Part shown: in pieces, positions 1-9,500 of the stretch
How the letters are laid out: each line of letters starts with the position of its first letter
Position numbering within the stretch: position 1 is the first letter of the stretch
DNA from: VXYL01 sp965243175
Lineage (GTDB): Bacteria > Pseudomonadota > Gammaproteobacteria > Pseudomonadales > Azotimanducaceae
Reading direction: 5' to 3'
DNA length: 64,000 bases
Assembly (NCBI GenBank): GCA_965243175.1
Contig: OZ251532.1
Location: 3,720,001 to 3,784,000, forward strand
The notes under the pieces: model-generated
Database searches by the model: none
Seen by the model: the letters and a program-made list of their open reading frames with translations, nothing else
What the model was told of the DNA's origin: nothing
Position numbers and translations under genes: made by a program

Positions 1-25
1 GGGATCTGGACGAGGAGTTGGGCAG

Positions 26-634
26 ATGCAACCTGATCTCATCGGCAACAAGCTTGACCGCATGAAAGGCGCCGTTCTCGGTGCGCTGCGAGAAAAGGAG
101 CTTCTGCAAGGCCTCGTCGTCGATCCCATGGCCCGGCCTCCCATCTCGTGTTGGAAAGCCGACGTCAAGCGGTACGCCAAGTATCTTCGCGTGGACGCGC
201 ACCAAATCGCGGAGCACGACGTGCCGTGGGGCACGAGAGAGCGCCAGCGCTACTTCGCGGAGTTGGATGGCCACTCTGGTCGGGACTTCTTCCTTGATCC
301 GGACGTCGGCGTTGCAACGGGCGAGGCGAGGCCACAGCACATCAAGCCTTGCGAGGCCCTTGGACTCTTGCAGGACCAGAATGTCGTTGCCGTGTACCAG
401 CACCGTGCCCGCGGGACGACCATCAAGCGGATGTACGAGGTCGTACAAGCGCTGCACGAACAAGCGCTGTACGAACGCCGACTGAGCATCGAGTACCTTG
501 CCTACGTGGAACCGAACGCCGGCCTACTCTTCCTAGCCATGCAGTCGATTCGGCTGCGTGACATCGAGGCTTGCCTTGAGGTACGCCTTCCCGGATCGTT
601 GGAGCGATTTTCGTGCCGAGTCGACGCTTCCTGA
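26..634 (+). CDS. Hypothetical protein with DPD motif, first gene of an ATPase operon
   Basis: A 202-residue protein of unknown function. The ATG is preceded by GAGGAG at 12-17, 8 nt upstream; the frame stays open to the window edge, so a longer upstream start is possible. It carries FFLDPDVG (about residues 87-94), a Lys-Pro pair and VVAVYQHRAR (about 122-131). The same order of motifs (FVDPDNG, KHV, LVVYHHLSR) occurs in the protein at 2313-3110, so I infer that the two are distant members of one family, this one lacking the N-terminal part. The 3' end overlaps the next gene by 22 nt, which points to co-translation with the ATPase. No enzymatic activity can be named with confidence. Seen: motifs and overlap. 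Inferred: homology and partnership with the ATPase. Confidence 0.7.
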   Translation: MQPDLIGNKLDRMKGAVLGALREKELLQGLVVDPMARPPISCWKADVKRYAKYLRVDAHQIAEHDVPWGTRERQRYFAELDGHSGRDFFLDPDVGVATGEARPQHIKPCEALGLLQDQNVVAVYQHRARGTTIKRMYEVVQALHEQALYERRLSIEYLAYVEPNAGLLFLAMQSIRLRDIEACLEVRLPGSLERFSCRVDAS

Positions 635-1806
635 CGCACGTCAAGTTAGTCAACTACAAGAGCATAGCCGCCGCCGACGTTCGGCTCCCGCAGGTTTCGT
701 TCTTGGTCGGGCCCAACGGTTCCGGCAAGGGCAACTTCATGGACGCGCTGCGCTTCGTCGCGGACGCGCTCAACACATCGTTGGATCAGGCGTTGCGCGT
801 TCGTGGCGGCGTCGAACTCGTGCAGCGGAAGCCGAGAGGCGACGGACAGCCGTTCGGCCTGCACTTGCAGTTCGAGCTAGGGACTGGCAGCGGCTGGTAT
901 GCGCTGACGATTCGTGGAAGGGCCGGGGATGGATACGAGGTCTGCCGCGAGGAGTGCCGCCTCGCCGAGAGTAGAGGCGCCCGCGAGCATTTCTTTCAGA
1001 TAGAGCGCGGGCGAGTGATCGACGCATCGATTCCGAAGGCGCCAGCTGCCTCGGCCGATCGCCTCTACTTGGTGACCGCATCTGGATTCGAGGAGTTCCG
1101 GCCCGCCTTCGATGCCTTGGCTGGCATGCGGTTTGCGAGCCCGGTTCCCGAACGCATGAGGCCCATTCAAGCGCCAGGGAACGCCACCTCGCTGAACCGA
1201 GACTGCAGCAACGTCGCCAGCGTGTTGGGCAGCTTGGAGAAGCGCTCTCCCACGGCGAAGAGACACATCGACGAATACCTCGGCTGCCTCGTCCCCGGCA
1301 TCGCCGAAGTGCGCCGCTGGCCCAAGGGCACCGATGAAACTCTCGGATTCCTGTTGCAGGTGGACGATGGCGAAGTCCGCTTGCCTGCCAGCAGCATGTC
1401 CGACGGCACTCTGCGAGCGCTCGGCGTGCTCGTGGCCCTGTTCCAAGGCGCTGCCCAGAAAGACGCGGGAAGGCAGCTGGTCGGCATTGAAGAACCGGAA
1501 GCTGGCCAGCATCCCAGTGCGGTAGAGGCGCTGACGGATGCGATTCGGGAAGCTGCTTTGCGCACGCAGGTGATCGCCACCAGCCACAGCCCTGAATTGC
1601 TCGAAGGCGTCGCGGACGAGTCGATCATCACAGTGGAAGCACACCAAGGCGCAACTCGATTCGGCACTTTGGACGACGCGGCCCGTTCGGTGATACGAGA
1701 CCGCTTGTTCACGGCAGGCGAGCTGCTGCGGATAGATCAGCTCGGCATGGAGGAACCACGCAAAGATCTGCGGGATCTCTTCGCCTCGGCAGGAGCGTTG
1801 CCATGA
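613..1806 (+). CDS. AAA family ATPase (RecF/OLD-like ABC-type ATPase)
   Basis: A 397-residue ATPase of the SMC/RecF/OLD-like group, usually found in DNA repair or phage-defence operons. The N-terminus VKLVNYKSI is typical of the first beta-strand. The P-loop at about residues 33-41 reads GPNGSGKGN: the Ser/Thr that normally follows the Lys and coordinates Mg2+ is Gly. A signature-like LPASSMSDGTLR lies near residue 260, Walker B is LVGIEEPE (about 290-297) and the switch His is in ATSHSPELLE. There is no TOPRIM domain in this polypeptide, unlike full OLD nucleases. The GTG start sits inside the upstream gene and the stop overlaps the next ATG (ATGA), so the three genes look like one translationally coupled operon. 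The substrate is unknown; the family assignment is strong. Confidence 0.88.
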   Translation: MPSRRFLTHVKLVNYKSIAAADVRLPQVSFLVGPNGSGKGNFMDALRFVADALNTSLDQALRVRGGVELVQRKPRGDGQPFGLHLQFELGTGSGWYALTIRGRAGDGYEVCREECRLAESRGAREHFFQIERGRVIDASIPKAPAASADRLYLVTASGFEEFRPAFDALAGMRFASPVPERMRPIQAPGNATSLNRDCSNVASVLGSLEKRSPTAKRHIDEYLGCLVPGIAEVRRWPKGTDETLGFLLQVDDGEVRLPASSMSDGTLRALGVLVALFQGAAQKDAGRQLVGIEEPEAGQHPSAVEALTDAIREAALRTQVIATSHSPELLEGVADESIITVEAHQGATRFGTLDDAARSVIRDRLFTAGELLRIDQLGMEEPRKDLRDLFASAGALP

Positions 1807-1976
1807 AATACAAGGGTTACGAAGCCGTCGTCTCTTTCGACGCAGACGATGGCGTTCTCCACGGACGGCTGCTCTGGACGCAGGACGTCGTCTCGTTCAA
1901 AGCGCAGGACGTCAATGAACTGGAAAGGGCGTTTCACGAGGCCGTGGACGACTACTTGGAGCAGTGCGCGACGTGA
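1803..1976 (+). CDS. HicB-like antitoxin, N-terminal half only
   Basis: A 57-residue ORF beginning MKYKGYEAVVSFDADDG and ending DDYLEQCAT. This matches the RNase H-like N-terminal half of HicB antitoxins of the type that normally continue for about 50 more residues with a ribbon-helix-helix DNA-binding domain. Here a TGA follows directly after the DDYLEQCA segment and no continuation is visible in the other frames. The start overlaps the ATPase stop in an ATGA junction. No HicA toxin lies on either side. It is either a decayed antitoxin or a short partner retained by the ATPase operon; the sequence does not decide between these. Confidence 0.65.
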   Translation: MKYKGYEAVVSFDADDGVLHGRLLWTQDVVSFKAQDVNELERAFHEAVDDYLEQCAT

Positions 1977-2012
1977 ACGGCGTCGGAGCCAATAGGCATG
2001 CGGCGTGTTCGC

Positions 2013-2270
2013 TCACGCCTCGTGGCCTTCCTCGAAGCGCCGCAGCCGATAGCCGTAGCGTGTCTCAAGCGGCAGCTCCACGCCGTGCTCCGGCCCGAAG
2101 TAGCGCTTGAACGCCTCCACTGGCGCCGCATGGCGTTGCGCCTTCTTCCGCCGCTCGTGGATGAACTGGCGCACCAAGGCCGCCATCGAGACGCCACGTG
2201 TTCGCGCCTCGTGGCGTAGCCAAGTCTCGTCCTGCGGATCCAAGCCGCGCACGGTGATCGTGGTGGTCAT
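2013..2270 (-). CDS. FitA/CopG-like ribbon-helix-helix antitoxin, orphan
   Basis: An 85-residue protein starting MTTTITVRGLD, followed by LRHEARTRGVSMAALVRQ, the classic ribbon-helix-helix pattern of FitA/VapB-type antitoxins: a basic strand that reads the DNA groove, then two helices. The basic linker ERRKKAQRH and a C-terminal tail containing FKRYFGPEHGVELP fit the toxin-binding part of this group. I chose the ATG at 2270 over a TTG two codons upstream. Such antitoxins normally sit just before a PIN-domain toxin, but the space downstream on this strand (below 2013) holds only the HicB fragment on the opposite strand, so the toxin is missing. Its role alone would be DNA binding; this is inferred from the family. 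Confidence 0.78.
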   Translation of the reverse strand: MTTTITVRGLDPQDETWLRHEARTRGVSMAALVRQFIHERRKKAQRHAAPVEAFKRYFGPEHGVELPLETRYGYRLRRFEEGHEA

Positions 2271-2312
2271 CGGCAAGCCCCAACGTGCGGCATCGTGCGT
2301 TCGTCGCGCGGG

Positions 2313-3110
2313 TCAGGGCCGGTATATGCACCGGTCAAAGTGCCCGCTCTTGCCCCAAGGCGAGTCGATTAGCCGCTGAGCTCGTTCGGCGAGCAGGTCG
2401 GAGTGCGCCGGATTCGGCAGTACAAAGTAGGCCCGCCCACTGCCCCGGCTGAAGCGCAGCGCAAACGCCCGCTCTCCAAGGTCGAAGCGCTCGCTTACGG
2501 TGTTCAACCTTTCGCTGATCTGCTGAACGTGCCGCTTATTCCTGCTCAGATGGTGATAGACGACGAGGCTCTGACCCGCTTCAACATGAGCGTCGAGGTC
2601 GTCGTAGAAGACGTGCTTCGGGCCCATCTTGTGATGCGACTTGACGCTCTTGGGCTCGAATCCGTTGTCGGGATCAACAAAGACCAACTCGGTACCCTCG
2701 ACGGCATCTCTGCCATATTGCAGCCAGATGCGCCGCCGCTCCTCCGTCCCCGCACGATCCCTGTAGGACCAGCAGACCTGCGGTTCGGAATGAAATCTCG
2801 TACCGGCGGGCAGTACCCCGCTGCCCTCCACGGCTGCAATCGAGCGATGGCCATGCACCACCTTGTACATCTTCTCCCAAAGGCAGGGGTCGCACCTGCG
2901 AAACTCCCGGCACTTTCCCGGCTCGAGGTAGCCGATGTGTTTGCCATCCTTTTGCATTCCCCGTGCTGCGTTGACGCAATAGGGCGGAGGCACCCACCAG
3001 AGTACGCCAAGGGTCAGCTTGGTCTGTCCGAGGCCATCTGCGCCGCAGAGCCGGTTTAGCAGCTCGTACTTGCCGAAGTCGCCAACATCGCCCGCGTAGT
3101 CGTCTTGCAT
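2313..3110 (-). CDS. Hypothetical protein of a DPDNG-motif family
   Basis: A 265-residue soluble protein. I chose the ATG at 3110 because AAGGAG lies 7 nt upstream; the open frame extends further but has no signal. It starts MQDDYAGDVGDFGKYELL and contains LTLGVLWWVPPP, HIGYL, a Cys-bearing segment CREFRRCDPCLWEKM, LVFVDPDNGFEPKSV (about 160-175), KHVFYDDL and LVVYHHLSR, ending in a region with GSGRAYFVLPN. I recall this as a widespread uncharacterised family in bacterial accessory regions. The order of conserved strands with DPDNG and YHH suggests an alpha/beta enzyme fold, but no activity can be claimed. It shares motif order with the shorter protein at 26-634. Confidence 0.75.
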   Translation of the reverse strand: MQDDYAGDVGDFGKYELLNRLCGADGLGQTKLTLGVLWWVPPPYCVNAARGMQKDGKHIGYLEPGKCREFRRCDPCLWEKMYKVVHGHRSIAAVEGSGVLPAGTRFHSEPQVCWSYRDRAGTEERRRIWLQYGRDAVEGTELVFVDPDNGFEPKSVKSHHKMGPKHVFYDDLDAHVEAGQSLVVYHHLSRNKRHVQQISERLNTVSERFDLGERAFALRFSRGSGRAYFVLPNPAHSDLLAERAQRLIDSPWGKSGHFDRCIYRP

Positions 3111-3264
3111 CGGATTCTCCTTCGTAGAGCGGTCACCAGCTCGGCACCGTGGCCGACAGGCTCTCACCGCGACATTCAGAGCAGCAAGACACAGTAGGCT
3201 TAACGGAGTCAACATGAGCCCCCGGCGCGATGTCGTAGCCGAATCGCGTTGCGCGAGATAGCCG

Positions 3265-3504
3265 ATGACCCTTGAACAAGCCGTATGGGTGGACCCGGGC
3301 CGCATGAGCGGTGCGCCGTGCTTCCGTGGCAGTCGGGTGCCGGTGCAGCAGATGTTCGATTGGCTGGCCGATGGCGTGTCGCTGGGCGAGTTCGTCGCGG
3401 ATTTCCATATCGACAGGGCCGCCGCGGTGGCGGTCCTGCTCGCAGCTGGCGGCGAGATTTGCCGCCAGTGCTCCGCGACGCTCGCGGAAGGCGACGCGGA
3501 GTGA
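3265..3504 (+). CDS. DUF433 family antitoxin-like protein
   Basis: A 79-residue protein with the family hallmark PGRMSGAPCFRGSRVPVQ near the N-terminus, followed by a helix-turn-helix-like part (WLADGVSLGEFVADF). DUF433 proteins are winged-helix-like and many pair with a DUF5615 PIN-like toxin encoded immediately downstream. Here the next 29 nt lead straight to the convergent autotransporter end, so no toxin partner exists. The tail contains an unusual CRQCSATLAEGD stretch. The start is ATG with a weak upstream purine stretch. This is the second orphan antitoxin-like gene within 1.3 kb. Confidence 0.8.
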   Translation: MTLEQAVWVDPGRMSGAPCFRGSRVPVQQMFDWLADGVSLGEFVADFHIDRAAAVAVLLAAGGEICRQCSATLAEGDAE

Positions 3505-3533
3505 AGGTTGCCTGAGAGGTTGCGGCAGTCGCG

Positions 3534-6500
3534 CTAGAACCTCCCCTCCGCCGTGAACATCACCCGGTGCTCCGCCCCGTGCTCCCGTTCCACGCGCTCG
3601 CCGGAGAACTCGAAGCGCATTGGGCTGTCGCCGCCCAGACGGTCGATGGCGTAGCGGATGCCTACTTTGGTGCGCTGCTGCTCCGCGCCGGCCACGTTCA
3701 CCTCGCCGAACGGGGTTACCGTGCCTTGGCGTTGCTTCATTGGCAGGCCGTAGCCGATGCGGCCGGCTACGCCCCAGCTGGCGTCCACCTTATTGTGGAA
3801 ATCGCGGGCGGAGACCGGGCCGTTGTTGCGCCAAAGTTGGTCGGTTGAGTCGGCCGATGCGCCCCAGCGGGGGGAGAGGGAGAGGCTCAGGCCGCGGCCG
3901 TTGGTGCCTGGGGCCACCATCAGGGTGGCGCTGCCGCCGGTTTCCGAGTAGTCGTCGTCGGTTTCGCCTTCGTGCATCACCAGGGTGCGGCCCTTGGCCT
4001 CGAAGCGTACCGACTTGCCGCCGAAGCGGATGCCGGCGGCTACTTCGACGCCGGTTCCCGTCTGGCCGTCGCCGCCATCGACGCGGGCGCCCACGTCCAG
4101 GAACGGGGTCAGGGCGCTGCCATCCTCGACCACCAGCGGCAGCGAGGTTTCCAGCCCTATTCTCGCCCGCTGCGCGCTCACTTGGAGTTCGTCGAGCGCG
4201 CCGAGGCCGTCCTTGGTCTCCAGCTGCGCGGTGCCGACATCGCCGCGCAGGGCGAAATCGACGCCGCCGGGGCGGCCCAGTTCGACGCGCACGCCGGCCA
4301 TGCCCATCGTCACGGCCATGTCGCTCGGCTGCGGCGAGGCGGCGCCTTCGCGTTCGAGTTCGGCTTCGCCGGTGCCGAAGCCGCCTATCACCCACGCCCG
4401 CCCCTTCTCGCCGATGGACCACTGGGCGTAGGGGTGGAAGACGGTGAGATCCGTGGACATGGTGCCTTTGCCCGATGTCGCGCTGTCGGTGCCAGGTTGC
4501 GATTCGAAGTCGTAGTCCGATTCGGCGCGGGTGCGCGAGACCGATGCGCCGGCCACCCATGCGTCGCCGCGTCCGTCCACGCCGAGATAGGCGGTGGACA
4601 TCGAGCCGTCGTAGCCGCCCTCCTCCGGGTTGCCGGAGAACGACTGGAAGTCCGCAGCGCCCCACATCGCCCAGGACGAGTTGCGCTTCGGGCCGCCGAC
4701 GAGGGGCATCTCGAAAGCGGTGCCATGCAGGAGATGCGACGATCCCAGAGCCGCTCCCGCGCGGTGGCCACCGTTCGACCAGCCGCCATCCTGCGGGAAT
4801 GCGGAACGCATCGGGTCAGACGCGCCCCGCCACGGATGGAACGGATCGCTTCCGGCCAAATCGCCGTTCGCCATGTTCGACGTGGCGGCGTCGAGGCCGA
4901 GCGGCGCGATGCGACGCCCACCGACGCTGAAGTGCGGCCCGTAGCCGCCCATCTCCAAGCGCGCGCCGATGGTGTTCGCTGCGCCCGCCAAGAGTCCGCG
5001 CCCGACTGCGGCCAACGCTTGCTGGAGCACCGCGACTTCCGCTTGGTTCGCCTGCACGGTGACCAGGAAGTCCAGCGTGATGGCGCAGGTTTCGTCGGCC
5101 AGACCGCAGTTGCCGTCGGTCACGCGCACTTGGGCCGTGCCTTCGGCGATCGGCGTCAGCACGAGAGCTTGTCCGGCGAGGCTCGCCGCGACCACGCCCG
5201 GTTCGGTGTTGATAGGCTGCGCGAACGCGTCGTCGAAGCCGATGCCGAGTGCCGTGAGCACGTCCCGCAAGTTCTGTTCGCGCGGACCGTCGGCGGTGGT
5301 CAGGGTCACTGCCAGCGTCCCCACGAATGGCGAGCCGTCCACTTTGTGTTGCGACTGGTCGGCCAGCGCAGCGATCTCGCGGGCAGCGGGATTGCCGTGT
5401 CCATCGACGACTTCGCCGCCGGTCAGGGCATCCGCAGCGATGGCGATGCCGTTGGCGTCTTCATCGCCAAGTTCGACGTAGTAGCAGAAGGTGAGGATCC
5501 GACCTTCGGCACCGTCGGGGCACAACGACGCATTCTTCCGCTCGCTGCCGATGGTCAGTTGCAGTTCAACGTCCCCCTTCGTCTCCACCGCCTCAGTGAA
5601 CTCGACCTCCACCTCAATGAGGTCACCGATGCGGTAGGTGTCGCCGAGAGGTTTCGTCGTAATCTTTGCGGCATGGACGGTTGGGCGGCGGGCATCCACC
5701 GTGTGGCTGTCGTCCGCCGGCAGCGCGTCGAATTCGCGTTGCGCCGGATTGCCGAACTCCGTCTGCACCAGGCCGCCGACCAGCGCTCCGGCGCCGATGC
5801 TGACGCCGTCGGAATCGAAGTCGCCGTCCTGGACGACGTAGCGGAACAACAGCTGCGTCGTGCCGCTGCCTTCCACGTAGCCGGCGCGGCGCGTGTGTTC
5901 GCCGATGGAGAGCAGCAGTTCCAGTTCGCCGCTCGCCTCGACCACGTGGACAGCGTCCGTGAACTCGATGCGCACGTCGATGGCCTCGCCGAGACGGTAC
6001 GGGCCAGCGGTGGATTTGGGAACGATTTCCACGCTGTTCACGGTCGGGCGGCGGGCGTCCACCCTGTGGCCGCGGTCTGCCCCGATTGCTTCAGGGAGTG
6101 CGCGTTGCACGGGACTGCCGGATTCGGTCTGCACCGAGCCGCCCACCAGCGCCCCGGTGCCGATGCTGACGCCGTCGTCGTCGAAGTCGCCGTCCTGGAC
6201 GACGTAGCGGAACAGCAGCGTCTCCGTGCCGCTGCCTTCCACATAGGCGGCGCTTCGCGTGTGTTCGCCGATGGCGAGCAGCAGTTCCAGTTCGTCATCC
6301 GCTTCAACCACGTGGACGACGGCCGTGAACTCGATGTGCACGTCGATGGCCTCGCCGAGACGGTACGGGCCAGCAGTGGCCTTGGGAACGATTTCCACGC
6401 TGTCCACGGTCGGGCGGCGGGCGTCCACCCTGTGGCCGCGGTCTGCCTCGACTGCTTCAGGGAGTGCGCGTTGCACGGGACTGCCGGATTCGGTCTGCAC

Positions 6501-9500
6501 CGAGCCGCCCACCAGCGCGTCGGCACCGATGCTGACGCCGTCGTCGTCGAAGTCGCCGTCCTGGACAACGTAGCGGAACAGCAGCGTTTCCGTGCCGCTG
6601 CCTTCCACGTAGGCGGCGTTCCGCGTGTGTTCGCCGATGGAGAGCAGCAGTTCCAGTTCGTCATCCGCTTCAACCACGTGGACGACCTCGGTGAACTCGA
6701 TGTGCACGTCGATGGCCTCGCCGAGACGGTATGGGCCAGCAGTGGCCTTGGGAACGATTTCCACGCTGTCCACGGTCGGGCGGCGGGCGTCCACCTTGTG
6801 GCCTGGGTCTGCCTCCTCAGCCAGGAACGCGCGTTGCGCCGGGACGCCCGCTTCGGTCTGCACCGAGCCGCCCACCAGCGCGTCGGCACCGATGCTGATG
6901 CCGTCGGAATCGAAATCGCCGTCCTGGACGACGTAGCGGAACCGCAGCATCATCGTGCCGCTGCCTTCCACGTAGGCGGCACGGCGCAAGTGCTCGCCGA
7001 TGGAAAGCAGCAGTTCCAGTTGGCCCTCCGTCTCCACCACGTGGACGATCTCGGTGAACTCGATGCGCACCTCGATGGCCTCGCCGAGACGGTACGGGCC
7101 AGCGGTGGATTTGGGAACGATTTCCACGTTGGCCACCGTCACCACCAAGCCGCCGCCGCCATTCACTTTGTGCTTGTTGTCTTCGCCCGTGGCTGGCAGG
7201 CGGCGCTCCGACTCGCCCCAGTCGTTGCCCACCACGTCTTCGACCAGGCCGCCCACCAAGGCGTCCGGGCCGATGCTGATGCCGTCGTCGTCGAAGTCGC
7301 CGGTCTGCACGGTGTATTGGAACACCAAGGCACCGTCGCGGTTGCCGCTTCCGGTAACGTAATCGGCATGCCTGGAGTGCTCGCCGATGGAGAGCACCAG
7401 CCGCAACTCGCTATCCGTCTCGGTGACGTGGACCGGCTCGTTGAACTGCACCACCACACGAACCGTCTCGCCAATGCGGTACTCGTCGTTTGCGTTGGGG
7501 CGGGAGTCGAAACCGACTTCTACGACCCGGGGCGCCAGGCCATCGACTCTGACGAGCGGTGAGCCCTCGGCAGGCAGCGGCTCGTACTCGCGCAGCGCGT
7601 TGTTGCCCGTGGCATCGACGATCTCGCCGCCCGCGAGGGCGCCCGGGCCGATGCTCACGCCGTCCGTGTCGAGGTCGCCGGCCTGCACGGTGTAGGCGAA
7701 GATCAGCCGGCTGCTGCCGCTGCCATCAACGAGTTCGGCGCTGCGTTGGGTGCGACCGATGTCCAACCGCACTGTCGGCGCACCGGAGACGTACACCGTC
7801 TCATAGAATTCGACTTGGACTTCGATTTTGCCACCGATGCCGTAGCGGTCGCTGGGGTTGAAAAAATCCAAGTTCTTGATCTGCGGTGCGCCATCGTCCT
7901 CTCGGCGGGCATCGACGCGGTACCGGCTGTTGCGGGGGAACGGGGTGAGCCGGCGTTCGTCTTCGCCCCACTCGTTGCCGGCGCGATCTTCGATCACACC
8001 GCCGACCAGAGCGTCCGGGGCGATGCTGATGCCGTCGCTGTCGTAGTCGCCGCGGCGGACGATGTAGCGAAACTCCAACTCCGTGCTGCCGCTGCCCCTG
8101 AAGTAGCTGGCACGACGGGTGCGCTCGCCGATGGAGAGCAGAAGGGAGAGCGGGTCGTCGGCGACGTCCTGGGTGACGTACACCACCTCGTTCAGCTCCA
8201 CGGTGATGTTGATGGGCTCGCCGAGACCGTAGGGGCCGGCCGGCCTGATGGCCACTTGGGCGGCCCCTGGGGGGACCGCGTCGACCCTGTGCCCGTTCTG
8301 CGGCGGAAGCTCGACGAAGACTCGCCCGGCGGCGTTGCCGGTGCTGGCTTCGATGGTGCCGCCAACGAGAGCGTTGGGGCCGATGCTGATGCCGTCGTCG
8401 TCGTAGTCGCCCGCTTGGACGATGTAGCGGAAGATCAGGCGCGTAGTGCCGCTGCCCTGAACGAGGTCGGCGGCTGCGCTGCGCCCGCCGATGGCGATAG
8501 TCAACTGCACGTCGCCGCGCACATGCACCGGCACGTTGAAGTCCACGGCGACGCGGATCGGGTCGCCGAGGCCGTAGAGGCCGTCGTCGGGGTCGGATAG
8601 GATGCTCGCACCAGTGGCCGTGGGGTTGGCGAGACCGCCGTCCACTTTGTGGTTCGGCTGCTCGCGAATGGGGATGATCCGCCTAGACACGGGGTTTCCG
8701 GCGGCGTCCTCCAGCTGATCAGGGACGTCGCACAGCTCGCCGTCGCCATCGTTGTCGAGCCAGCAGAGCGCGTCCGGGCCGACGCTGATGCCATCGGTGT
8801 CCTCGTCGTCGGCTTGCACTACGTACTCGAACCGCAGCGTCTCTGAACCGGCACCAGTGACGTATTCGGCCTGGCGTCGCGTGTGGCGACCGATCGAGAG
8901 CAGAAGCGCCGGGTTCCCCGGACCTCCCGTCAGATGCACCGTCTCGCCGAAGGTGAGGTCAAGGGTGATTGCTTCGCCCCGACCGTAGGTGTCGCCGCTG
9001 GCCGGAGTGGAGATGATCTCCACGCCCTGTACCGCTGCCGGACGGACGCCGTCCACTTGGTCATTGGGGAAGGTCACGTCGGGCAGCGTGCGGCGGACGT
9101 CGTTGCCGGCGGCGTTTCTGATCGACCCGCCCATCAGCGCGTTCGGATGGATGCTTATGCCGTCTTCATCCAAGTCGCCTACCTGAACGCGGTAGCGGAA
9201 GAGCAGCGTGTCCGTCTCGTCGCCCGAGACATAGGCAGCTCGCTGCGATTGCGGGCCGGGCCTTGTTCCCCCATTGGGCCCTAGCGAGAGCACCAGTTCC
9301 GGCGCCCCCGACACGTGGACTATCTCGTCGAACTCCACCTCCACTTCGATGAGTTGGCCGATGCTGTAGGTGTTGTCCGTCCCCGGGTCGGTCGTCAGCA
9401 GGACGGAGAGCACCTGTTGGGAGACGGCGTTCACTAGGCGACCGGCCGGTTCGAGGGGAACATCCAGCGTCCGCAGGGCCGGGTTGCCTACGGGGTCGGT

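Noticed and set aside
5675..7140. CRISPR array or satellite DNA
   Set aside because: The 366-bp units are fully coding and in frame with the surrounding protein repeats; there are no unique spacers.
3972..7562. A 1196-codon open frame antisense to the autotransporter
   Set aside because: It is the mirror of the repetitive, GC-rich gene. Its translation has no fold signals, repeats exactly with the coding repeats and has no ribosome site; the minus-strand frame has a signal peptide and barrel.
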